Translations under genes and position numbers: made by a program
Part shown: in pieces, positions 37,953 to 46,330 of the stretch
Numbering within the stretch: position 1 is the stretch's first letter
How the letters are laid out: every line of letters starts with the position of its first letter
The notes under the pieces: generated by a model
Databases searched by the model: none
What the model saw: only the letters and a program-made list of their open reading frames with translations
Told to the model about the DNA's origin: nothing
From: Caldanaerobius fijiensis DSM 17918
GTDB lineage: Bacteria > Bacillota > Thermoanaerobacteria > Thermoanaerobacterales > Caldanaerobiaceae
NCBI RefSeq assembly: GCF_900129075.1
Contig: NZ_FQVH01000002.1
Span: 1 to 64,000, forward strand
Direction of reading: 5' to 3'
Length of the DNA: 64,000 nucleotides

Positions 37953-39743
37953 GTGATCGAAAGTCCACTGCTAAGCTTATGTATGATCGTAAAGAACGAA
38001 GAAAAAAATTTGCCCCGATGCCTTGACAGCGTAAAGGATATAGTTGATGAGATGATAATAGTAGATACGGGTTCTACAGATAGTACGGTGAAAGTAGCGG
38101 AATCATATGGAGCAAAGGTTTTTAGTATTCGGTGGAATGATGATTTTAGTGAAGCCAGAAATGCGTCGCTGGAAAAAGCCAATGGCAAATGGATACTGCT
38201 TATGGACGCTGATGATGAGCTGGACCAAGAAGATAAACAAAAAATAAGAAATCTTTTAACAGATGATGTGGAAGGCTATTTTTTTAAGACAATAAACTAT
38301 GTGGGGCAAAACCCAGGAGTTGAAGTAGCTTTAAATATGAATTTCAGGCTTATGAGAAATAGACCTGAATACAGATTTATATATCCTATACACGAGCAGA
38401 TAGCCGCAGTCATACAGCAAATAAGACCTGGTGCCAAGCTGGTGAGTACAGATATAAAAGTTTACCATTATGGTTACCTTGATGATGAAGTGGTTATAAA
38501 AGAAAAGCGGAAGAGAAATATGCGTATTATAGAAAGGGTTTTACAGGAAAATCCTTCCGATGCGTTTATGAGATTTAACATGGGCAATGAGTACTTTGCT
38601 CTCTCGGATTACAATAAGGCACTTTACGAGTATATGCTCTCACTTAATAATACCCATGGAAAAACAGGTTACCTATCTAAGCTCTATGTGAGGATGACAT
38701 TATGTTACAATGAACTTAAAAGATATGATGAAGCTTTAAGTATTATTGAAAGGGGTTTAAGCGATTACCCGGATTTGACGGATCTTGTATTTCTAAAAGG
38801 ATATATACATCATGTAAACAAAAGGTATACGATAGCAGAGAGATTGTTTAAAGAATGTATTGAGATGGGGGAAGCGCCTTTTGATATAGGATTTATAATG
38901 GGTGTAGGGAGTTTCAGAGCGCATCATGCCTTAGGCGAATTGTATTTAGAATTAGAAGATTACGATGAAGCTTATGTGCATTTCGAACAGGCTTATAAGA
39001 TGAATAATTCTTTTAAAGAACCTCTTTTCAAAATGTGTGAAATACTCATGAAAACACGAGGCGTATCTGAAGCCAGAGAGAAGCTCGAAGACATGATTGA
39101 TATACAGAATCCCGATGGAATATCACTTATGATAAATATATTTCTCAGGTATAAAAGATATGATATATGCCTTGAATACCTTGATCCTTTGTTAAGGAAC
39201 GATAAATGCAATGACGAAATATATTATCTCTATGGAAGATGTCTTTTTTACCTTAAGCAACTGGATAAGGCATATGATATGTGGAAAATGATTGATTCAA
39301 AAAGTCATTTCTATGATATGGTAATTGATGATCTTATGTTGAGGTGTGTGATAAAGAATGAGTATGAGGAAACAATTGCTGAATGCTGCAGAATTAAAAA
39401 AGCTAAAAAATATGAAGTTTTTCAGAGGCTAAATGATCTATTAAACCGAAAAAAACCGGACATATTAAGTGATGATATAGAGACCTCAAAAGAATATTCA
39501 GATATCATATTTGATATCCTTGACAAACTACTATATTTAGAAGAATTTGAAATTTTTGAAAACGCTTTAGGCCTTCTAAATTTGATAGAAGACAAAACAG
39601 TACTTCTGAGACTGGGCAAGCTGTACTACCGTTACGGCTTTGTCCAGAATGCAGAAAACGAGATATTGAGATCTATGAAATTGTTTAACATCTACGATCA
39701 GGAAGCATTGTCTATATTAAATCATATAATTATGGAGGAATGA
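37953..39743 (+). CDS. GT2 glycosyltransferase with C-terminal TPR repeats
   Basis: A 596-residue cytosolic protein. Residues 1 to about 230 form a family-2 glycosyltransferase (LSLCMIVKNEEKNLPRCL, MIIVDTGSTDSTVKV, the metal DxD in LLMDADDELD, and a HYGYLDDEVV end). The rest (about 210-596) is helical, with TPR-like repeats (FNMGNEYFALSDYNKALYEY, HALGELYLELEDYDEAYVHF). GT-TPR proteins often glycosylate repetitive proteins, with the TPR holding the acceptor, as O-GlcNAc transferase does. The GTG at 37953, after GAGGTGGTG, is preferred over the GTG at 37944. It lies between two putative acceptor proteins and ends 3 bp before the next start. Confidence 0.8.
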   Translation: MIESPLLSLCMIVKNEEKNLPRCLDSVKDIVDEMIIVDTGSTDSTVKVAESYGAKVFSIRWNDDFSEARNASLEKANGKWILLMDADDELDQEDKQKIRNLLTDDVEGYFFKTINYVGQNPGVEVALNMNFRLMRNRPEYRFIYPIHEQIAAVIQQIRPGAKLVSTDIKVYHYGYLDDEVVIKEKRKRNMRIIERVLQENPSDAFMRFNMGNEYFALSDYNKALYEYMLSLNNTHGKTGYLSKLYVRMTLCYNELKRYDEALSIIERGLSDYPDLTDLVFLKGYIHHVNKRYTIAERLFKECIEMGEAPFDIGFIMGVGSFRAHHALGELYLELEDYDEAYVHFEQAYKMNNSFKEPLFKMCEILMKTRGVSEAREKLEDMIDIQNPDGISLMINIFLRYKRYDICLEYLDPLLRNDKCNDEIYYLYGRCLFYLKQLDKAYDMWKMIDSKSHFYDMVIDDLMLRCVIKNEYEETIAECCRIKKAKKYEVFQRLNDLLNRKKPDILSDDIETSKEYSDIIFDILDKLLYLEEFEIFENALGLLNLIEDKTVLLRLGKLYYRYGFVQNAENEILRSMKLFNIYDQEALSILNHIIMEE

Positions 39744-39746
39744 GAT

Positions 39747-40607
39747 TTGCCTACACTTATTATTCCTTCGTCAAGTAAAGATGCACAAATAAATTCTCGA
39801 TACCCTAATGAAAATTATGGGACTCTCAATTATATGAATGTAGGCAGATATGATAATTATACAGTGTTTATGGCTCTAGTTCAATTTGATATTTCATCAA
39901 TCCCTGCTGGCGTCAGCATTACTAATGCAGTTATGACCTTAAATGTTATATCTATCTACAATACCAATATAATTGATGTGGTTACACCGTATAGGGTAAC
40001 ACAGGATTGGGATGAGTATACTGTCAATTGGTCTAATGCACCTATTGTAGATGACCATACATTTGGCAGTTCTGTAAATCTTTTTAGCATCAACAAATAT
40101 TCATGGGATGTAACAAATCTCGTAAAAGGATGGTATATAGGGCTATATCCCAATTACGGTATGATGTTAAAATCATTGCAGACCAGAAATTATGAAGCAA
40201 AAGTAATAGCCACACGAGAATATGAAGATATTTCCAAAAGACCGTCTCTTATTATAACCTATGAAGCTACCAATCTTTTTACGCTATACAGTAGATTAAA
40301 GAACTCCGAAAGTCAGACAGTAAATACGACAGATTCATATATGGGTGGAAATGTATATGATACATCGGAGATGAGTATGTATTCATTTTTTGTGAAAAAT
40401 AATGGTGTGAATCCTGCCGAAGTGAAACTGCAAATTAGTCCTAATGGAGAAGATTGGTTAGATGATAGTGAACCTATTGTCGTCGCGCCCGGTGATATAA
40501 AAGCCATTGTTCCTTATCTCTATGCACATTTTTCAAGGTTATCATATAAATCTTTTAATTTTGGCAGAAATACGAATATTACTATATGGTATCAAGCGCA
40601 TGTTTAA
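39747..40607 (+). CDS. DNRLRE-domain protein with DUF6385-like C-terminus
   Basis: A 286-residue protein of two parts. Residues 1 to about 170 are a DNRLRE domain (SSSKDAQINSRYPNENYGT, ALVQFDISSIPAGVSITNA, WDEYTVNWSNAP, WDVTNLVKGW, RPSLIITYE). Residues about 185-286 match the C-terminal domain of the 37269 protein (MYSFFVKNN, VKLQISPNG, WLDDSEPIVVAPG, FSRLSY). DNRLRE domains normally belong to exported surface fibres, yet no signal peptide is visible here. That would suit delivery to a spore surface from the mother cell cytoplasm. It starts with TTG after GGAGG and ends this run of genes. Confidence 0.75.
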   Translation: MPTLIIPSSSKDAQINSRYPNENYGTLNYMNVGRYDNYTVFMALVQFDISSIPAGVSITNAVMTLNVISIYNTNIIDVVTPYRVTQDWDEYTVNWSNAPIVDDHTFGSSVNLFSINKYSWDVTNLVKGWYIGLYPNYGMMLKSLQTRNYEAKVIATREYEDISKRPSLIITYEATNLFTLYSRLKNSESQTVNTTDSYMGGNVYDTSEMSMYSFFVKNNGVNPAEVKLQISPNGEDWLDDSEPIVVAPGDIKAIVPYLYAHFSRLSYKSFNFGRNTNITIWYQAHV

Positions 40608-40674
40608 TTTTTTAGAGAAATTTTACGAATTTATTTTTATAAGCAAGGAAAAATAAGTGTGAGGAGGTCATAAA

Positions 40675-40881
40675 ATGGCTACTAAAGAACAATTAAATGC
40701 CGTCGGGATGAATTGTCCCGGATTTGCCAGGGATGATTCACTGTATTCGACTATTAATCTTAAAGATGTATTATCACAGGGAGAAAGAAGCTGCGCTGTA
40801 TGCAAACAGTGGGATGTAACCAAGCAAAAGTGCAGGATAAACCTGTTTGACCAGGTGTTGACGGGGTTGGACCAAACATAA
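40675..40881 (+). CDS. small four-cysteine protein
   Basis: I do not recognise this 68-residue protein. It has four Cys (14, 40, 43, 53) in the pattern CPGFA, then CAVCKQW and KCRI, which could form a small zinc or disulfide-linked site. A very good ribosome site (GAGGAGG, 8 bases before ATG) supports expression. There is no signal peptide. It directly follows the DNRLRE gene and may be a small spore protein or a metal-binding adaptor. This is inferred only from context. Confidence 0.6.
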   Translation: MATKEQLNAVGMNCPGFARDDSLYSTINLKDVLSQGERSCAVCKQWDVTKQKCRINLFDQVLTGLDQT

Positions 40882-40965
40882 AATAGGCCGCCCCTCTTTT
40901 TTATAATCACAAAAAGTTATAGAATAATGTATGAGAATATAAATAGACAATATGGAGGTGTGGGG

Positions 40966-42366
40966 ATGAAGTTTGATGCGTTAATAGAGGGTATGGCCGG
41001 CGATATTATAAAGTCTACTCAGGATGTGCTAAAATATAGGAGCGTACAGGGTGAGCCATTGCCAGGAGCGCCGTTTGGCGAAGGCGTAAAGGGCTCACTG
41101 GACTATGTTTTAAGTCTTTCAGAAAAGATGGGATTTGAGACTAAAAATCTAGATGGATACGTCGGTTATGCTCAATATGGCGATGGAGATGAGATGGTAG
41201 GTATTCTTGTCCATCTGGATGTAGTGCCAGAGGGAGATGGATGGACATATCCTCCTTATTCAGGTGAGATACATGATAACAGAATATATGGAAGAGGAGC
41301 TATAGATGACAAAGGCCCAGCCATAGCTTGTCTCTACGCATTAAAAGCTATTAAAGACTCTGGTGTATCCCTCAAGAGGAAAGTCAGAATAATTTTTGGC
41401 ACCAATGAAGAGAGTGGCTGGAAAGATATTGAGTACTATAAAAAGCATGAAATATATCCTGATTTAGGGTTTACTCCAGATGCTAATTTTCCACTTATTT
41501 TTGCAGAAAAGGGTATATTGACATTTAAAATAAAAATGGATTTTGAAACCAAAAAGGAAGGCCATATTTTTTTGAAGCATTTAAAAGGTGGTAACGCTGC
41601 AAACATGGTGCCCGATTATTGTGAAGCTTGCCTGTCGGTTAATCCTGATAAAAAAGATTACATAAAAATGCTTGTTTTAAAAATGATCAATGAAGACAAC
41701 GTAAATGTAAAGCTCCTGGATAGAGGAGATGATATACTGATTAAGTCGTATGGTATATCGGCACATGGGAGTACCCCTGAAAAAGGCGTTAATGCTATTA
41801 TGCAATTAATAATGATTTTATATAGGCTTGACTTTGCCAGGGATGATGTTTACCAATTTATTTCGTATTTTGCAGAAAAGGTAGGTATGGACTATACAGG
41901 TAAAAATATGAGTTTAAACATATCTGATGATATTTCTGGTGGACTTACATTTAATATTGGGGTAATAAATGTGGATGATAAAAAAGGTACTGTAGAAATA
42001 AATATAAGGTATCCTGTTACGGCTTCTAGAGATACAGTAGAATCAATCATAAAAAGGCATTTGCCGGAAAAATTCAATTACGTTTATTTAAATGGCTTTG
42101 ATCCCATTCACGTTTCTACAAACAGTGTATTAGCTCAAACTTTGTTGAAGGTATACAGGCAATCGACTGGAGACGATGTAAGTAATCCTATAGCTATAGG
42201 TGGAGGTACATATGCCAGAGCCTTTAAGAATTTTGTGGCTTTTGGGCCTGTATTTCCCGGTGGAGCAGAATTGGCTCACCAGAAAGATGAATATATTGAG
42301 ATCGAGCATCTGATTAAACTGGCAAAAATATACTCTATGGCTATATATGAATTAAGCAATATATGA
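40966..42366 (+). CDS. pepV: M20-family dipeptidase (PepV type)
   Basis: A 466-residue cytosolic zinc dipeptidase, the usual length for PepV. Seen: the first metal site VGILVHLDVVPEGDGW, GRGAIDDKGPAIA (bridging Asp), the catalytic FGTNEESGWKDIEYY (Glu-Glu), and ISAHGSTPEKG and GGGTYARAF in the lid and C-terminal parts. It cleaves dipeptides with an N-terminal D- or L-residue. The ATG at 40966, after GGAGGTG, is preferred over an upstream in-frame ATG at 40927 that lacks a ribosome site. Confidence 0.9.
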   Translation: MKFDALIEGMAGDIIKSTQDVLKYRSVQGEPLPGAPFGEGVKGSLDYVLSLSEKMGFETKNLDGYVGYAQYGDGDEMVGILVHLDVVPEGDGWTYPPYSGEIHDNRIYGRGAIDDKGPAIACLYALKAIKDSGVSLKRKVRIIFGTNEESGWKDIEYYKKHEIYPDLGFTPDANFPLIFAEKGILTFKIKMDFETKKEGHIFLKHLKGGNAANMVPDYCEACLSVNPDKKDYIKMLVLKMINEDNVNVKLLDRGDDILIKSYGISAHGSTPEKGVNAIMQLIMILYRLDFARDDVYQFISYFAEKVGMDYTGKNMSLNISDDISGGLTFNIGVINVDDKKGTVEINIRYPVTASRDTVESIIKRHLPEKFNYVYLNGFDPIHVSTNSVLAQTLLKVYRQSTGDDVSNPIAIGGGTYARAFKNFVAFGPVFPGGAELAHQKDEYIEIEHLIKLAKIYSMAIYELSNI

Positions 42367-42393
42367 CTTTATATTAGAAAGGTGACGGAAATA

Positions 42394-43293
42394 ATGACAA
42401 AAAAAATTGTAGAGTGTGTTCCTAATTTTAGCGAAGGAAGAGATAAGGATGTTATGGAAGCTATAGCTGATGCCATAAGACAAGTTGACGGCGTTAAATT
42501 ACTGGATTATTCTGGAGACCCGGACCATAATAGGAGTGTCTATACATTTATCGGTCAACCGGAATCTGTTGTAAATGCAGCTTTTAATGCGTGTAGGGTA
42601 GCCGCGCAGCGTATTGACATGTCACAGCATAGAGGTGAGCACCCCAGAATGGGAGCTGCTGATGTGGTTCCATTGATTCCTATATCTGGTGTATCTATTG
42701 AGGAATGCATTGAATTAGCCAAAAAATTAGGTAACCTGATAGGCCAGGAACTCTCTATACCTGTTTATTTGTATGGCTATGCCGCCACAAAACCTAACAG
42801 GGTTGAACTATCTGACATAAGGAAGGGGCAGTATGAAGGCTTTTTTTCTAAGATAAAAAAACCTGAATGGATTCCAGACTATGGACCTTATGAAGTGAAT
42901 GTGAAGAGTGGAGTAACAGCTGTCGGCGTAAGAAAACCTCTTATAGCGTTTAATGTAAATTTAAATACGAATAATATAAAAATAGCACAAGAAATTGCCA
43001 AATCTGTAAGGTATATAAGCGGTGGACTGAGATATGTTAAAGCGTTGGGTATAAGGCTCAATAGAGATGGTATTGTTCAGGTATCTATGAATCTGGTTGA
43101 TTATGAAAAGACACCCATATATCGCGTCTTAGAACTTATAAAAGTAGAGGCCAAAAGATATGGAGTTTCAGTGATAGGGACGGAAATAATTGGCCTTGTC
43201 CCTATCAAAGCTATTTTAGATAGCTTAAAATATTATATGCAGTTAGAAGATCTTGATGTGGATAAGATACTTGAAACGAGGTTGTATGAATAA
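42394..43293 (+). CDS. glutamate formimidoyltransferase (FtcD N-terminal type)
   Basis: A 299-residue homologue of the formiminotransferase part of FTCD, transferring a formimino group between formimino-glutamate and tetrahydrofolate. Seen: IVECVPNFSEGRD at the N-terminus, DYSGDPDHNRSVYTF, QHRGEHPRMGAADVVPLIP (the catalytic and substrate-binding region), and GVRKPLIAFNVNL. The cyclodeaminase domain is absent, and no hut or purine-degradation genes adjoin. The ATG at 42394 follows GAAAGGTGA. It converges on the DUF3189 gene, with 1 bp between the stops. Confidence 0.88.
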   Translation: MTKKIVECVPNFSEGRDKDVMEAIADAIRQVDGVKLLDYSGDPDHNRSVYTFIGQPESVVNAAFNACRVAAQRIDMSQHRGEHPRMGAADVVPLIPISGVSIEECIELAKKLGNLIGQELSIPVYLYGYAATKPNRVELSDIRKGQYEGFFSKIKKPEWIPDYGPYEVNVKSGVTAVGVRKPLIAFNVNLNTNNIKIAQEIAKSVRYISGGLRYVKALGIRLNRDGIVQVSMNLVDYEKTPIYRVLELIKVEAKRYGVSVIGTEIIGLVPIKAILDSLKYYMQLEDLDVDKILETRLYE

Positions 43294-43294
43294 C

Positions 43295-43774
43295 CTATGT
43301 GACAGTTTGCTTTGAAGCTTCTTGTTCTTGCTTTTTTGTGTTAGCTACAATTTGAGCTATATTTTTGTAAGCTTTTATAGATCCTGAAACCACGATAGGC
43401 CTGCCTAAAGCTGTCAGTTTTAATGAACGGGATATAAATCCTCCTATTTTCATAGTTATATTGACAGCCTGCGATGTATCTACGTCTAAAAAACCATCTG
43501 TAGATTTATATATTTCATAATAAAGATCTTTTAGTGCAGGAATTATCATATTTTTTTGATTCTTAAGTCCCAGTGAACAAATCGTATTGCCTAATTCATC
43601 TGTACCTATTTTTATTATCCTGCCGTGATCTTGAGATGTCAGCTGATCAAAAAGCGGCAGGTTTTCAATTGTCTTTCTGTCCGGTATACTGTCCATTGGC
43701 AATCTGTTTAGATGCATCCAACAGGCTATAATAGAACTATGGGTTCCACCGTAACAGTGATAAAGGATAATCAT
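43295..43774 (-). CDS. DUF3189 family protein
   Basis: A 159-residue cytosolic protein recognised as DUF3189 by the N-terminal IILYHCYGGTHSSIIA motif, which looks like a phosphate- or nucleotide-binding loop. The segment RKTIENLPLFDQL follows. This family is widespread in spore-forming Firmicutes, and its function is unknown to me. GAGGTGATG leads directly into the ATG. The gene is divergent from the Nudix gene, and the roughly 165 bp between them is AT-rich without a clear promoter. Confidence 0.7.
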   Translation of the reverse strand: MIILYHCYGGTHSSIIACWMHLNRLPMDSIPDRKTIENLPLFDQLTSQDHGRIIKIGTDELGNTICSLGLKNQKNMIIPALKDLYYEIYKSTDGFLDVDTSQAVNITMKIGGFISRSLKLTALGRPIVVSGSIKAYKNIAQIVANTKKQEQEASKQTVT

Positions 43775-43939
43775 AACATCACCTCAATATTATTTTAAGC
43801 TTCATGATAGTTCTTATTCATTTGTGATTATTCATAAAAATATAAATTTGTTAAGTTTTCGTAAAGTTTTTAGAGGAATTTTTAAATTTATGTAGAATAT
43901 ATTAATTACAAATATGATAAAAGAAAGGTGAGTGTAGCC

Positions 43940-44371
43940 ATGTTAAAACGAATTTGCGCGGGGGGAGTTGTCTTTAGAGGTGATAGCGTTTTTCTCTTGA
44001 GAAATGAGAAAAACGAATGGGTGCTTCCCAAGGGCGTCATCAGGAACGGCGAACTGGCTGTTGATGTGGCATTAAGGCGTGTAAAAGAAGAAACTGGCTT
44101 AAATCACCTAACAATTATCTCGTCTGCTGGGGAAACAAGTTATGAGTTCTTTTCTATTACAAGGCAAATTCCTGTATGCAATGAAATCACATGGTATATA
44201 ATGGTAACAGATGATCAATCATTTAATATCAGCAAAAAAGACGGTTTTACAGGAGGAGGATTTTATCCAATTGATGAAGCATTGTTGAAAATCACTTATA
44301 GCCAGGATAAGGCGTTGGTTAATTTATCGTATAAAAAATATCGAAACATAATTCAAGAAGCCCTTGTTTAA
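43940..44371 (+). CDS. Nudix hydrolase
   Basis: A 143-residue Nudix protein. The complete Nudix box (G-x5-E-x7-R-x-V-x-E-E-x-G) runs from GVIRNGE to KEETGL near residues 36-58. VLPKG directly before it is typical of the MutT/Ap4A-like group. It hydrolyses a nucleoside diphosphate linked to some moiety, and the substrate is undetermined. The ATG at 43940, after AAAGGTGAG, is preferred over the upstream GTG. A terminator follows. Confidence 0.88.
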   Translation: MLKRICAGGVVFRGDSVFLLRNEKNEWVLPKGVIRNGELAVDVALRRVKEETGLNHLTIISSAGETSYEFFSITRQIPVCNEITWYIMVTDDQSFNISKKDGFTGGGFYPIDEALLKITYSQDKALVNLSYKKYRNIIQEALV

Positions 44372-44397
44372 AATTTATTTTTAAAATCTTTTGTGGT

Positions 44398-44435
44398 AAA
44401 ACGCGTTGTTGGCTTGTAACGCGTTTTCTTTTATT
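44398..44435 (+). terminator. terminator after the Nudix gene
   Basis: AAAACGCGTT (44398-44407) pairs with AACGCGTTTT (44418-44427), followed by CTTTTATT. Confidence 0.8.
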
Positions 44436-44442
44436 ATATAAT
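44414..44442 (+). promoter_or_regulatory. promoter for the IMPACT/YigZ gene
   Basis: TTGTAA (44414-44419), a 17-bp spacer and TATAAT (44437-44442). The -35 box lies inside the preceding terminator hairpin. Confidence 0.5.
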
Positions 44443-44459
44443 TTAACAGGGGTTGGTTT

Positions 44460-45089
44460 ATGTTAAGCGAATTTATAACTGTAAAAGACGAGGGCAGTGC
44501 AGAAATAATTATTAATAAATCTCGTTTTATAGGATATGCAAAATATACTCCCGATGAGAAAAGTGCTCATCTATTTATAAATAATATAAAAGAACGGCAT
44601 AATGATGCGACTCATAATGTATATGCGTATATATTAGGAGATAGTGGGGAAATACAACGGTTTAGCGATGATGGGGAACCTTCTGGTACTGCAGGTATGC
44701 CCGTTTTAGAGGTGATAAAAAGGGAACAACTGATATATGTGACTGTGGTGGTTACACGTTACTTTGGTGGTATATTGTTGGGAGCAGGGGGGCTTATAAG
44801 GGCTTATAGTAAAGGGGCAAAAATAGCCATTGATGCAGCAGGAATTGTGAAAAAGGTTTTACATGCCATTGTAAAAATTAAAATTGATTATACTTCACTG
44901 GGAAAAATACAGAACTATTTATCAAAACAAGGATTAAGGGTTGTTGACATTCAGTATTCAGAAACAGTTGATCTTATTATTGCTGTACCTCATGATAAAA
45001 TCAATTATGTTAATCACGCTATAATGGATATGACTTATGGAAAAGCTAAAATTGATATAACCGGCTATGAATATTATGAAATGGAGTGA
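44460..45089 (+). CDS. IMPACT/YigZ family protein (UPF0029)
   Basis: A 209-residue cytosolic protein of the YigZ/YvyE family, related to the eukaryotic translation regulator IMPACT. Seen: the N-terminal domain with RFIGYAKY, THNVYAYILG and the signature RFSDDGEPSGTAGMP, then VVVTRYFGGILLGAGGLIRAY, and a smaller C-terminal ferredoxin-like domain from about residue 138. The exact role in bacteria is uncertain. The ATG follows AGGGGTTGG. Its stop overlaps the ribosome site of the next gene. Confidence 0.88.
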   Translation: MLSEFITVKDEGSAEIIINKSRFIGYAKYTPDEKSAHLFINNIKERHNDATHNVYAYILGDSGEIQRFSDDGEPSGTAGMPVLEVIKREQLIYVTVVVTRYFGGILLGAGGLIRAYSKGAKIAIDAAGIVKKVLHAIVKIKIDYTSLGKIQNYLSKQGLRVVDIQYSETVDLIIAVPHDKINYVNHAIMDMTYGKAKIDITGYEYYEME

Positions 45090-45094
45090 TGAAT

Positions 45095-45478
45095 ATGTAT
45101 AGCTATATAGAAGATGCATTAGACCAAAAAGTCTGGGCAGTGGTGGGAGCAACTCCCAATAAAGAGAAATATGGTTATAAGATATACAGAAAGCTAAAAG
45201 ATAACGGATATGAGGTATACCCAGTTAACCCTCTGTATGAAAGTATTGATGGAGATACCTGCTATCAAAACCTCAAATCGCTTCCTGTTGTTCCCAGGGT
45301 TATAGACATGGTAGTTGCACCTAAGTTTGGCATGCATTATGTAGATGAAGCGGGGATTTTAGGAGTAGAATATATATGGTTTCAACCAGGGGCAGAGAGT
45401 GATGAACTTATAGAGGCCGCAAAGTCAAAGGGTTTAAAGGTTATATATAACGCCTGCGTACTTTTGGAATCAAAATAA
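45095..45478 (+). CDS. CoA-binding domain protein (YccU type)
   Basis: A 127-residue single-domain Rossmann protein of the CoA-binding family. Seen: KVWAVVGATPNKEKYGYKI (nucleotide-binding loop), VYPVNPLYESIDG, and IWFQPGAES. The family binds CoA or related nucleotides, and no reaction is established. The ATG at 45095, 8 bases after GGAG, is chosen over upstream GTG/ATG codons at 45086 and 45089. It is coupled to the IMPACT gene and convergent with the TauE/SafE pair. Confidence 0.85.
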   Translation: MYSYIEDALDQKVWAVVGATPNKEKYGYKIYRKLKDNGYEVYPVNPLYESIDGDTCYQNLKSLPVVPRVIDMVVAPKFGMHYVDEAGILGVEYIWFQPGAESDELIEAAKSKGLKVIYNACVLLESK

Positions 45479-45485
45479 TCCCTCT

Positions 45486-45851
45486 TCACCAGTGTTTTTT
45501 CCCGCTTTTTTTATAAAGTATTTCATATATACCCATTAAGATCAAGAACACCGCAAACATCCTTTTTAAAATCATTGACGACAGCCATATAGCTATGTAA
45601 GCTCCTAAAATACTACCCATTATGCCTCCTGGAATTAGTGATATAATAATCTTGAAAATGAGGTTGTTATTTTTATAGTGGGTGATCAATGCGGCGGTCG
45701 CCATTGGTATAAAAACCAAGAGATTTACGCTTTGAGCTATGTGCTGGTCGACGCGACTAAATATGCTCAGAGCGGGGATAAGTATGGTGCCACCGCCTAT
45801 CCCCATTCCGCCTATGATTCCAGATAAGATCCCTATTATAAAAAGGATCAT
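45486..45851 (-). CDS. half-size TauE/SafE family membrane protein (second of pair)
   Basis: A 121-residue membrane protein with about four hydrophobic helices, equal to one half of a normal TauE/SafE (sulfite/organic anion exporter) protein. The conserved GGMGIGGGTILIPALS loop is near the N-terminus. Its ATG overlaps the stop of the upstream half (ATGA), so the two are made together and presumably form a heterodimer. The substrate is unknown. The frame begins at 45860, but ATG 45851 fits the AAGGA site better. Confidence 0.8.
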   Translation of the reverse strand: MILFIIGILSGIIGGMGIGGGTILIPALSIFSRVDQHIAQSVNLLVFIPMATAALITHYKNNNLIFKIIISLIPGGIMGSILGAYIAIWLSSMILKRMFAVFLILMGIYEILYKKSGKKHW

Positions 45852-46204
45852 GAAAACCACATCCTTAAAGCAGCGATTATCATAAAAGTACCAAATATTT
45901 TTTTTAATGAGTCTGAAGATAATTTATTTAATAACCTCGCTCCAATGTATCCACCTAATATACTTCCTGCACCAACTTTAAAAGTTAAAGGCACATCGTA
46001 AATGCCATTTTTTATGTAGATAAACGAGCTTATAAGAGCAAAGGGCAAGATTACAGCTATAGCCGATGCATGGGCCTTGTGGTCCTCGATGAGGAATAGA
46101 AATACGAGGGCAGGTACCACAATAGTACCTCCTCCAGATCCAAAAAGTCCATTTAAAATACCCGTTATAAATCCTAGTGCTAACAGTTTGATTGTTTTTT
46201 TCAT
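45848..46204 (-). CDS. half-size TauE/SafE family membrane protein (first of pair)
   Basis: A 118-residue membrane protein with about four helices and the motif GLFGSGGGTIVVPALV, homologous to its downstream partner over its whole length. An AAAGGTGAT site precedes ATG 46204; the longer frame to 46258 adds an unlikely N-terminus. Full-size family members are about 250 residues with two such halves, so this is a split, duplicated form and not a truncation. Each half is intact with its own signature. Confidence 0.8.
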   Translation of the reverse strand: MKKTIKLLALGFITGILNGLFGSGGGTIVVPALVFLFLIEDHKAHASAIAVILPFALISSFIYIKNGIYDVPLTFKVGAGSILGGYIGARLLNKLSSDSLKKIFGTFMIIAALRMWFS

Positions 46205-46261
46205 TTTATCACCTTTTATATTATTTACAGAAGTTATCAGTATATACATGGGCAGCATGAG

Positions 46262-46290
46262 TTTACACCGTTGACATAGTGTGATAAAAT
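46262..46290 (+). promoter_or_regulatory. promoter of the yebC gene
   Basis: TTTACA (46262-46267), a 17-bp spacer and TAAAAT (46285-46290) with TGA before the -10 (extended -10), 41 bp upstream of the start. Confidence 0.65.
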
Positions 46291-46330
46291 GTAATTTGGC
46301 ATTTGAGAGATGTTGAGGAGGTTTTTATAT

